Assembly: GCA_903837825.1 (NCBI GenBank)
Contig: CAILVZ010000042.1
Span: 1-64,000, forward strand
DNA: 64,000 nucleotides
Origin: Akkermansiaceae bacterium
Lineage (GTDB): Bacteria > Verrucomicrobiota > Verrucomicrobiia > Verrucomicrobiales > Akkermansiaceae
Reading direction: 5' to 3'
Part shown: piece after piece, positions 9,823-18,467 of the stretch
How the letters are laid out: each line of letters begins with the position of its first letter
Position numbering within the stretch: the first letter of the stretch is position 1
The notes under the pieces: model-generated
The model's input: only the letters and a program-made list of their open reading frames with translations
The model's database searches: none
Told to the model about the DNA's origin: nothing
Program-made: the position numbers and the translations under genes

Positions 9823-11034
9823 TCAGTTGCGTTGATACGATGCCATCAGCGGTTTGTGTTGGCTGACCATCCGCTCGTACGCCTTTACCATCCTAATTCC
9901 AGCTGCCTCCCAAGTGATTTCATCAATGGATTGAAGCGATCTGCTCGTCAGCCTGTTAAGTAGGGTTCGGTCACCATCCACTCGTGAAATGTGCTTGGCA
10001 AGCGCCGCAGCGTCACCAGCAGGGTGAACAAGTGCATTTTCCTCATGCTCGCAGATTGCACCAGATGCATCAGATACAAGGAGGAGGCAGCCAGCGGCCC
10101 TTGCATCGTAGGTAACAAGCGCGCTGCCTTCCTCAATGCTAGGAAGGATCAGAACGTCACAATTTCGCATGACCTCCGATAAGTCGCTCCGGTATCCGAT
10201 CAATGTTATACTTGGGTGTGATAGTTTGTCGGACAGACGCTCCGCATAACCCGGTATGAACTCACCAGCGATCAGGAGCCTGCCCGACTCGCACGCGCTG
10301 GATGACAACCATGCATCCAATGCATAATGAAGCCCCTTCCTTGGAGTGCAAGCAGCTGCGAAGAGTGCCGTCAGGCCGCCGGACTTGTTATATTCTTCTG
10401 AGGATGTGGAGCTAGAGGATTTAAACCCATATTGGAAACGCTCAATTTTTGATGGGTTAATGCCATAATTTACAAACGTCTGCGCAACAAATTCAGATGG
10501 GCAAAACAGGTAGTCAGCCGCATCATATTCCAATTCCTCCCGTGTTAGCTGCGCTGCATTAAACTCGTGGGAGCTACCATGAGGCATTTTTATATCCAAT
10601 CGCTTACATTCAGCCTGTACCACTTCGTAGGCGTAACGTGTGTGAGCATTGCAACGCTCTAGAACCGTTGGAATGCCTAGCTTGACAGCGGCTCGGATGG
10701 TCTCAAGTGAGCCTAATGCGAATCCATGAACAATATCATACCTGTTGGGGTTCTTGAGCAGCCACCGGGACGTCACCCAATCGTGGATCCTGCAGGAACC
10801 AAGCCTCCCAAATAAACGATAGGGAACTCGGAGCTTCCCACGGCTTAGGGTTGTGTTTACGTGAATGCCTTCCGAGAATTGCTTATGAAGGACACCGGTG
10901 CAGACAGTGACATCGGCTCCTGCTGCGCGTATTGATTCAACATGTTCCCAAGCTGCATAACAAATGCCAGTTGCGCCAATCTTATGCGGGAAACTATAGA
11001 GGACACGTATTTTATCAACCATGTTACGATCCAT
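9823..11034 (-). CDS. Glycosyltransferase family 4 (GT1/GT4 type)
   Basis: C-terminal SDLSEVMRNCDVLILPSIEEGSALVTYDARAAGCLLLVSDASGA. Confidence 0.8.
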   Translation of the reverse strand: MDRNMVDKIRVLYSFPHKIGATGICYAAWEHVESIRAAGADVTVCTGVLHKQFSEGIHVNTTLSRGKLRVPYRLFGRLGSCRIHDWVTSRWLLKNPNRYDIVHGFALGSLETIRAAVKLGIPTVLERCNAHTRYAYEVVQAECKRLDIKMPHGSSHEFNAAQLTREELEYDAADYLFCPSEFVAQTFVNYGINPSKIERFQYGFKSSSSTSSEEYNKSGGLTALFAAACTPRKGLHYALDAWLSSSACESGRLLIAGEFIPGYAERLSDKLSHPSITLIGYRSDLSEVMRNCDVLILPSIEEGSALVTYDARAAGCLLLVSDASGAICEHEENALVHPAGDAAALAKHISRVDGDRTLLNRLTSRSLQSIDEITWEAAGIRMVKAYERMVSQHKPLMASYQRN

Positions 11035-11078
11035 CTTAAGGGCAGTGGCTAAGTGGTCTCATTGGGACCAATTTTTAC

Positions 11079-13379
11079 CTATTGCCCAATTACTCTCAGG
11101 CCCTTTGGTGCAGATGGGCGAACCTCAACGACCCCATGATTTGTCACGGTTTGTGAACCGGCAGTAGCGATGAGGGCCATATTATTGAAGGTGGCAAGGC
11201 CTGCTTGCTCGGTTCTGAATTGAAAATTTTGTGCTAGTACGACTGGTATCGAGCCATTTGCCGATACGGTCACGCCGTAGGTCTTTGCGATCGGATCTAC
11301 CGACAGCCTTAAGCTATAGATTACCCCAGGTGCATAGGGATAGTCGATCGCTGACGTATACGCTCCAGCATTCCGGACATCAATTCTGCCGCTGCTATTG
11401 AATCTCACGATGCATGCAAGATCTGAGTACCCGGCTACAGGTGAAATACCACCGAGTCCAATCACAGCGTCGATGTTGTTTCCTGAGGCAACCATATCAA
11501 AGCCATAGGTGAATGGAATTGACTTCGGTGTGAAATTTACTGAGTTCCATACTGGACTACCAACAACTGCGCCGATAAGGTAGCTACCGCTTGCGACAGC
11601 GCTTGATGCAATACCAGATTTCTGGGCAAATGCTTTGATGGTGGTGTTTATGGGAACTGAGATTGGACCACTATAAATGGAACTGGTTGTGGTTGGATCG
11701 GTTCCGTCCGAGGTGAATCGAATCGTTGAACCCACAGTTGAACTGCTAAGGGCCACCATTTGTGGCGCTCCATATGCACCAGGAACTGGATTGAAACTTG
11801 GCAATTCTGCACCGATTGCAATGTCTGCCTGAGCCACAGCACTCGAGGTTAGGCCTGCCGCAGACGCGATTGCCTTGATCGTTGTCGTTGATGCAATACT
11901 AATTGGGCCGGTATAAGCTATGTCCGACGTTCCGGGAGTATTCCCATTGAGCGTATATCGTATGGTCGCCGAAGGAGTGGATGTCGAGATTGAGATTGCT
12001 TGTGGGGTATCAAAACTGCCGCTTGCGGGGACAATTATCGGGGTAGCCACAGCATTGCTCGTGGGAGGCGGCACTGCATTTTGTTTATAGGCCGCATACA
12101 TCTCAGCGGTAAAGGTCGTCCCATCCCCTGCAATGGAATGGTATCGCGCCATGTAACCAAATGCTGGGGGGTGATTCCATACATTCTGAGCACCCATCAA
12201 GTATGCTGCCAACCATGGCCCCATCATCCCTGGACCCACCACCGATCGGTACCCAGTGCTCCACGTGCGATTGTCCCAGAACGGCTCCCAGCGGTGCCTC
12301 ACACCCCATTCTGCAATTCCCACGTCCTGCTGGACATAGGTCGCTGTCACATATCCAGGGTAGTCCATGTTGACCACACGTCCGACATCCGCCTGAGTCA
12401 CGGTGAACGTCTGGGTGTCTTCCTGAAAGATATCAGGGTTCCCTGCAATGGACTTAAGGGCTGTGTCATTGAGCATCAGTGCGGCCAATACAAGCGGAAG
12501 CTTGCGCCCACACTTATGCCCGCCATCGTGATAGAAGCCGCCGCCATTTTGTACATACGCATAGATGTCTAGTCCATTCTGCACCATCTGAATGGCAATT
12601 GGCTGCTTATCCGCAAGAGGTTGATTTGTGTTTAGCCAAAGGCCGACCTGCCCGAACTTCATTGCAGTTTCACGACCATATTGTTTATCACCATCGGCGG
12701 TATTGTCCACCGGCTGAAGGCTATTGCCTGACCAGATATTTGCCCATTCAAACCAAGGAAGGGGCGGCACTTGGGACTGAATCGTAGATTTCGAGGGCGT
12801 CGATGGGACTGATGGGTAGTTCTGCAGTAATCCCCAATTGAGCTGGCTGATATTCCACCTTACCGTGCGATCCGTACCGAAGATACTTGGTCGGAAGCTA
12901 CCAGCGGGCGGGGCAGAACCCAAGACGGTAAGCGCACATATAGTTTTCAGATAGGTTGGATAGACCCATTGGCTATTCGCCGACACCAAGACGTCATTTA
13001 CCTTAAGAGTGAATGGAAGTGAAAGCGCAACGTTGAGTGATGGCTGGTAGGAGATCGATGGAGTGATTGATGGATGGCTATCGAACCCTTGGGCAGCATT
13101 TGGCGTGGGATTGATCATCGAGCCATGCTGCACCCCATCGACGCTTTGTGTGGGATTCGGGGTGATCCCCGTAATTGTAACAGGACCAATCACCCAAGGT
13201 TCACCATTGGCGAATGTCCCAGTAGTCCGATCTGCTGAAAAATTCCACGTGATCCCCTTGTATGTTACGGAGGTAACTGCCTGCAAACAGGTCACCTGTG
13301 TGACGAATGCACACATAAATAGTAGGGCATATTGATGCCCATATCTGATACCCATGAAAATAGTTAGAAAGTTTTTCAT
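11079..13379 (-). CDS. Large secreted protein: uncharacterised N-terminal domain (possible alpha/alpha-barrel carbohydrate-active enzyme), two chitobiase/beta-hexosaminidase C-terminal-like repeats, and a C-terminal domain
   Basis: N-terminal hydrophobic region; two repeats 'SATIRYTLNGNTPGTSDIAYTGPISIASTTTIKAIA' and 'STIRFTSDGTDPTTTSSIYSGPISVPINTTIKAFA'. Confidence 0.65.
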   Translation of the reverse strand: MKNFLTIFMGIRYGHQYALLFMCAFVTQVTCLQAVTSVTYKGITWNFSADRTTGTFANGEPWVIGPVTITGITPNPTQSVDGVQHGSMINPTPNAAQGFDSHPSITPSISYQPSLNVALSLPFTLKVNDVLVSANSQWVYPTYLKTICALTVLGSAPPAGSFRPSIFGTDRTVRWNISQLNWGLLQNYPSVPSTPSKSTIQSQVPPLPWFEWANIWSGNSLQPVDNTADGDKQYGRETAMKFGQVGLWLNTNQPLADKQPIAIQMVQNGLDIYAYVQNGGGFYHDGGHKCGRKLPLVLAALMLNDTALKSIAGNPDIFQEDTQTFTVTQADVGRVVNMDYPGYVTATYVQQDVGIAEWGVRHRWEPFWDNRTWSTGYRSVVGPGMMGPWLAAYLMGAQNVWNHPPAFGYMARYHSIAGDGTTFTAEMYAAYKQNAVPPPTSNAVATPIIVPASGSFDTPQAISISTSTPSATIRYTLNGNTPGTSDIAYTGPISIASTTTIKAIASAAGLTSSAVAQADIAIGAELPSFNPVPGAYGAPQMVALSSSTVGSTIRFTSDGTDPTTTSSIYSGPISVPINTTIKAFAQKSGIASSAVASGSYLIGAVVGSPVWNSVNFTPKSIPFTYGFDMVASGNNIDAVIGLGGISPVAGYSDLACIVRFNSSGRIDVRNAGAYTSAIDYPYAPGVIYSLRLSVDPIAKTYGVTVSANGSIPVVLAQNFQFRTEQAGLATFNNMALIATAGSQTVTNHGVVEVRPSAPKGLRVIGQ

Positions 13380-13509
13380 TTTTACAATGAGCCATTAAAT
13401 TCGAAAAAATCAAGCACGTCATCCGAAAGACCTAATTTGGCGGATTTAATAAGCAAAAACGTCTTTATATAATGTGCTAAAATAACCATTTTGTTTTGCT
13501 GAAAGTTTA

Positions 13510-14400
13510 TTAAGTTTCAGATCTTCGTAATCTTAGTTTTCTTATTTGTTTAAGCGTTTGAGGTTGCAATGGGCAACGCACTTGAATTTGTGCAGGTAGA
13601 TGGTGTAATGCTGATCGCATTGCTCGAAGAAATTCATTGAGGTGGCCATTACCAGTGGCCTTGCAGAGTTGATATATTGCGCGCGGTAATACGTAACAGA
13701 TCGCGTAGCCTACTGGCAGGCAATTTATCGCAAGCAAGAGCTGATTGCGTGGCTTAAAATACACTTCTACCAAGTTTCGTTTTGATACTGGATTTGCATC
13801 GTGAATCACCAAAAACTCTGGTGAATAGAGGATCTTACACCCCCGGTCGATCAAACGCCATGCGAGCAGCACCTCTTCATAGTGCATGAAGAAATGCTCT
13901 GGATAGAGGCCTGCGTCCAAAGCGGAATCTTTTCTAATTGCATATGCAGTACCGCTGAAGTAGTCGGTGAAAAATTGCCTTTTTGCATAATCGCCCACCG
14001 GCCGTGGATGCCACCATCTTTCGGCATCCTCACTCACCCCATCAGGCTTTAGGATACGGAATGCGACGCAGTCTATCTCATCGCGTCGCTCGAAAAAATC
14101 TTCAATCCGCGCGAGGAGTTGTTTATCAGGAATCGTGGTGTCGCTATCCAACCCAAGAATGATGTTACCAGTAGATGCCACGATTCCACGATTTCGTGAC
14201 ACCGCGGGCCCAGAATTGGCGATGTTTTCAATAACGATGGTCGCTGGGTACTCTCTTCGAATTGCATCTACCGTGGAATCATTGGAACAGTCATCAATCA
14301 CCAAAACCTCGAAGGATGCATCAGTTTGTTGATAGATCGTAGAAAGGAGAGCTAAGATTGCATCACATCGATTATACGTTGGAATGACTACGCTGATCAT
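13510..14400 (-). CDS. Glycosyltransferase family 2
   Basis: MISVVIPTYNRCDAILALLSTIYQQTDASFEVLVIDDCSNDST. Confidence 0.9.
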   Translation of the reverse strand: MISVVIPTYNRCDAILALLSTIYQQTDASFEVLVIDDCSNDSTVDAIRREYPATIVIENIANSGPAVSRNRGIVASTGNIILGLDSDTTIPDKQLLARIEDFFERRDEIDCVAFRILKPDGVSEDAERWWHPRPVGDYAKRQFFTDYFSGTAYAIRKDSALDAGLYPEHFFMHYEEVLLAWRLIDRGCKILYSPEFLVIHDANPVSKRNLVEVYFKPRNQLLLAINCLPVGYAICYVLPRAIYQLCKATGNGHLNEFLRAMRSALHHLPAQIQVRCPLQPQTLKQIRKLRLRRSET

Positions 14401-14428
14401 GATGGAGTATTCACAAGTGTTAACTTAA

Positions 14429-15406
14429 TCAGCATATTTCAACCTCATTGGCGTCTGCGCGTGCACCATGATCAGGACTAGGGTAGCCATCGATCCATTG
14501 CTTTCGGGTGCGCCAGAGCATCTCCCAGTGAGTTCGTGGACTGATCAGGTTCAAACGGGATCCAATGGATGACGATGCCGCGCGCAGGCAGGTGCCTAGC
14601 CACAGTAACGACAAGCCAGACCATCTGGCCATCCCATGCCAATGAGTCCTGACAAGGCATGCTTTCCCCCTATAAAGCAGCAGCATCTTCTTGCCCAAGG
14701 TAGCTGATGACTTACCAACCTCATGAATGATCACTGCATCAGGACAAATCACTGGGCGATATCCTGCCGCTCTCGCCTTGATCGCGAAGTCAACATCCTC
14801 CCCATACATAAAATAGCGCTCATCTAAACCACCCAATTCATCAAAGACACTCCGAGGAACCAGCAGGAAGCATCCGGTCACCACACCCACCTCCTTAAGG
14901 GTGTCACGCAACCAACCCCCGATTGACTCAGGATCCAGCCAACGATTTCCTGGTGCAAGCGTCGTGATTCCAAACGCAAAGAGGAACATGCTCCATAACG
15001 AGGGCAAGCCCCAACATGATGACGGTTCCAATGTGCCGTCTGGCTTCAGCGTTCGGCCTCCATAGATGCCATATTGTGGCTCTTTTTGAGCAAACTCGGT
15101 GATGGTCCTAATGGCATCCTCCTCCACAACCGTATCTGGGTTCAAAAGCAGGACAAAATCGGAATTGGAGTGTCTGACGCCGATATTTACTGCGGCTGCA
15201 AATCCTCGATTCGCACCTGAACGAATGAGTTTGACTGATGGGAATAGTCGTTCAACGAGCTCAACAGTGTGATCGCTTGAATCATTATCGACCACGATAA
15301 TTTGTGATAAGTTCTCAGAGTCTGACGCATGGACGCTGTTTAAGCAAGAGACGATGTTATCTGCCGAGTTGTACGACACAATAACAATGCAAACCGTGAA
15401 CCTCAT
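14429..15406 (-). CDS. Glycosyltransferase family 2 (rhamnosyltransferase WbbL-like)
   Basis: CIVIVSYNSADNIVSCLNSV...LLLNPDTVVEEDAI...FMYGEDVDFAIKARAAGY. Confidence 0.9.
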   Translation of the reverse strand: MRFTVCIVIVSYNSADNIVSCLNSVHASDSENLSQIIVVDNDSSDHTVELVERLFPSVKLIRSGANRGFAAAVNIGVRHSNSDFVLLLNPDTVVEEDAIRTITEFAQKEPQYGIYGGRTLKPDGTLEPSSCWGLPSLWSMFLFAFGITTLAPGNRWLDPESIGGWLRDTLKEVGVVTGCFLLVPRSVFDELGGLDERYFMYGEDVDFAIKARAAGYRPVICPDAVIIHEVGKSSATLGKKMLLLYRGKACLVRTHWHGMARWSGLSLLWLGTCLRAASSSIGSRLNLISPRTHWEMLWRTRKQWIDGYPSPDHGARADANEVEIC

Positions 15407-15990
15407 AAATTCTTTTTTGTTGTTTTCTTGTCCCGGTAGCCGATCACTCGAGCCGGAACTCCTGCCGCAACCGAGCCGGCCTCAATGTCTTTGGTAACAA
15501 CTGCCCCCGCGCCTACAATGCAACCATTGCCGATCGTAACACCTGCGGTAATAATTGCTCGCGCGCCAAGCCAGACATCATTCCCAATGGTTATATTTCT
15601 CTCAATTCGGGGCTGATCCCTAAATTTCCCATTACCAGTGTACTGATAATTTGATGCGGTCACGAAGACCCCAGGACCTAGCGACACAAAATCGCCGACG
15701 GTTATGGTCCCAGATGAGTCGCCTGCCCATAGATAGCAGTGATCCCCTACGTGGCAGTCGTGGCCGATTTGGATTCGGGAGGCATTGCGTAAAGAGACAT
15801 TTGGAGCCAACCTTGATCTGGCTCCGATCTGTAGATCTCTCCTTTCGCGAACATGGCTATATGCATAGTAATGAAGCAGCCGTGCCACATGCAGGTAGGT
15901 CCGAGGATCCACTAGCGACCCAAGAAGACCGCATAACCTGCCAGTTCGGCCAACACACCTAGTTGCATTCCGCATCATCATTAATGCCAA
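15403..15990 (-). CDS. Hexapeptide-repeat acyltransferase (WcaF/Maa-like)
   Basis: ITIGNDVWLGARAIITAGVTIGNGCIVGAGAVVTKDIEAGSVAAGVPARVIG; overlaps the next gene by 4 nt. Confidence 0.9.
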   Translation of the reverse strand: MALMMMRNATRCVGRTGRLCGLLGSLVDPRTYLHVARLLHYYAYSHVRERRDLQIGARSRLAPNVSLRNASRIQIGHDCHVGDHCYLWAGDSSGTITVGDFVSLGPGVFVTASNYQYTGNGKFRDQPRIERNITIGNDVWLGARAIITAGVTIGNGCIVGAGAVVTKDIEAGSVAAGVPARVIGYRDKKTTKKNL

Positions 15991-16006
15991 TCTTTGCTTG
16001 CCGGAC

Positions 16007-16483
16007 TTAGTGAAATATAAATTCTCTCACTCCACGCAGTAATGAATCGCTGGCGGATTGGCCAATTCTTCTCGGCGGCTCCAACTCGGAGATGCGATCA
16101 AGTTGGTTCTCGAGTTCCACTTCATTGAACGCAACGGCCACACCGTGGATTGCCACCATCTTACGCGCAGTCGCCGTCTGATGTTCATTTCGATGCTCTC
16201 CCAAACTCGCCAATTTGGGCATCACGATGAGGGGCTTTCCGTGGTGGAGTGCTGAGAGAATGGTGCCCATTCCAGCATGGGAAATCACAACATCCGCCTG
16301 TTGGAAATATCGCGCAAATTCGGGTGGCTCAATAAACTCCACTGCCCGCATTGACTGAGGGCGCCATCCGCCCCTACCAATTTGGGCAACCACGTCATTC
16401 CTAGCGGTTCGTTGCACCCAATTGTCCACCACTTTGACTAGGCGGTCAAAGGGCCGATCGGTTCCTACTGTGATGAAGATCAT
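16007..16483 (-). CDS. Glycosyltransferase, Alg13/PssE-like catalytic half (GT28 C-terminal domain)
   Basis: MIFITVGTDRPFDRLVKVVDNW...ADVVISHAGMGTILSALHHGKPLIVMPKLASLGEHRNEHQTATA. Confidence 0.85.
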   Translation of the reverse strand: MIFITVGTDRPFDRLVKVVDNWVQRTARNDVVAQIGRGGWRPQSMRAVEFIEPPEFARYFQQADVVISHAGMGTILSALHHGKPLIVMPKLASLGEHRNEHQTATARKMVAIHGVAVAFNEVELENQLDRISELEPPRRIGQSASDSLLRGVREFIFH

Positions 16484-16938
16484 ATGACACTTCCGATGTA
16501 TCGGGGGCCAGAATCAGACTCCAGATGCGGCCACTGCGTTAGCCAGAGGTGGGCAAATGGCCTAGCATTCAACCCAGACGCTGAGAGCCTTTCTGCATTT
16601 GCAATGCTGTCAATCCATACAACACGCGCTCCAAAACACCAACCAAAGACGCATCCAAAGTATCCAGGTGCGGCTCCAGTCGTTACAACCACATCAGGCC
16701 TGATGCGAAGCACGAGCCAAAAGACCGCCGCTGCCGAACGCAACAAGTTGATCTTGCTCCAGCGGTTCCCGTCATGGATGAGTGCGAATTTTGCACCATC
16801 GAGATCATTCTCATAGCCTTTTCTAACAGTTGCGTAGGTAACTCTGCATCCGGCGAAGGCTGGCTTCAGTCGGAGCAATTGAATCCAATGACCACCACCA
16901 GATGAAATTGCCAATACCTTAGGCATTTTTTTCGACAT
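16480..16938 (-). CDS. Alg14/PssD-like polysaccharide biosynthesis protein (glycosyltransferase partner)
   Basis: KVLAISSGGGHWIQLLRLKPAF...DVVVTTGAAPGYFGC...; adjacent to the Alg13-like half with 4-nt overlap. Confidence 0.85.
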   Translation of the reverse strand: MSKKMPKVLAISSGGGHWIQLLRLKPAFAGCRVTYATVRKGYENDLDGAKFALIHDGNRWSKINLLRSAAAVFWLVLRIRPDVVVTTGAAPGYFGCVFGWCFGARVVWIDSIANAERLSASGLNARPFAHLWLTQWPHLESDSGPRYIGSVI

Positions 16939-16950
16939 ATCAGAATGATT

Positions 16951-18393
16951 TCATGATGCGCCACGGCCAAATAATACCGCGGGGATTGTGGCAAAAAGGA
17001 TCTTCAAATCTAGCCATAGTGACCATTTCTCGATGTATTCGTGATCCATCTCCATCCAACGTTCAAATGACACCTGATTGCGGCCGCTTACCTGCCAAAT
17101 GCAGGTCAACCCAGGCATCACTGACAACCGCTTGCGGTAAAGCCATTCGTATTTTTTTACTTCCTCAAGTAAAGGCGGGCGTGGACCGACGAGGCTCATC
17201 TCCCCCCGAAGCACATTGAAAAGTTGCGGCAGCTCGTCGATGCTTGTCTTCCTCAGAAGCTTCCCGAACGTGGTGACTCGTGGATCGTCTCTGATTTTGA
17301 ATACGGGGCCGGTCTGTTCGTTTAGATGTTCAATTCGCTTTTTTTGCCACTCAGCATCGGCAACCATCGACCTAAACTTGAAGAGCCTGAATGGGCGTTG
17401 GTTGATCCCAACTCGTTCTTGTACAAATAAAATGGGGCCGCTACTGGTTACCTTGATTAAGACCGCAGTTACGACCATTAATGGAGACAGGATAGCCAGC
17501 AATAAGATCGATCCAACAATATCAACTGCTCGTTTGAGCATATGTTGAACTAGAAGTTTTTCCCTAAAAAATGTTAGAATATGATGTTTTCCTAGCCTCT
17601 CGAGCTGCAGCTGACCAAACCACTCGTTTGTTTTTTGATCTGGCACAACCCTTGCGACAATTCCGATATCTCGCGCGCACTGGACGATCTTCCCGACATC
17701 GCTCAGTTTTGCGTTTGAACTGAGGCAGATCATGATTTCGTCAACCCGTCGATCTGCCATGATTGATTTGAGTTGCGAAACCGATCCGAGAGTTGGGTGC
17801 TCATGTTGCGAACTCTGATTTATTGGAGAGGCTGGTGTTGGCTCTTCAGCGACAAAACCAACCGTCTTGAAGCCAAGAGTGGCGTTCTGATTAATTGTTT
17901 TTGCGATGTCGATCGCTTGATCGTTCGTACCAACAATGAGGATATGGCGCTGATGATCGCCAGAATGCCGGTAGTTTCTCAATAGGACATCAAGCGAACA
18001 TCTGGTTCCAACTCCGACAAGGGAGACAATTGCAAAGAAGCCTACGATACTCCTGCCGTCATAGCAGCCCTGAAAGACTATACCCGAACCAGCCGCGAGC
18101 CACAATGCAGAGAGGCCGCTAGCGAGAACAATGCCGCGAACCTGGCTAATCAATGGAGACAGGCGGCTCACCTTATAGCCCATGGACTGATGGAAGATTG
18201 CCACCCAACCTACTGCGATGGCAAAAATCGCGATGGCATAGGTTACGATCTGCGCCTCATCCAGCGGATCTGCGCCCATGAAAGAATGCCTCACTTGCTG
18301 AATGTTCGCAGTGACCGCAGCAGTGGCCCACAAGATTCCTTGGTCGAGTAACCGGTAGCCCTTACTCAGCAACTTGTAACGGAGGCGGATCAA
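16951..18393 (-). CDS. Exopolysaccharide biosynthesis polyprenyl glycosylphosphotransferase (WcaJ-like)
   Basis: KRAVDIVGSILLLAILSPLMVVTAVLIKVTSSGPILFVQERVGINQRPFRLFKFRSM...TSIDELPQLFNVLRGEMSLVGPRPP. Confidence 0.95.
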   Translation of the reverse strand: MIRLRYKLLSKGYRLLDQGILWATAAVTANIQQVRHSFMGADPLDEAQIVTYAIAIFAIAVGWVAIFHQSMGYKVSRLSPLISQVRGIVLASGLSALWLAAGSGIVFQGCYDGRSIVGFFAIVSLVGVGTRCSLDVLLRNYRHSGDHQRHILIVGTNDQAIDIAKTINQNATLGFKTVGFVAEEPTPASPINQSSQHEHPTLGSVSQLKSIMADRRVDEIMICLSSNAKLSDVGKIVQCARDIGIVARVVPDQKTNEWFGQLQLERLGKHHILTFFREKLLVQHMLKRAVDIVGSILLLAILSPLMVVTAVLIKVTSSGPILFVQERVGINQRPFRLFKFRSMVADAEWQKKRIEHLNEQTGPVFKIRDDPRVTTFGKLLRKTSIDELPQLFNVLRGEMSLVGPRPPLLEEVKKYEWLYRKRLSVMPGLTCIWQVSGRNQVSFERWMEMDHEYIEKWSLWLDLKILFATIPAVLFGRGAS

Positions 18394-18467
18394 AATTGAA
18401 TGTTCGCTCTAGTGGTTGCAACATTGGGGCTTCGAATGAATGCCTCATCTGCCCGTTCAGTACTCTC

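Noticed and set aside
12000-12572. 190-aa plus-strand ORF inside the 766-aa secreted protein gene
   Set aside because: Antisense to a well-supported CDS with signal peptide and repeats; composition looks non-coding.
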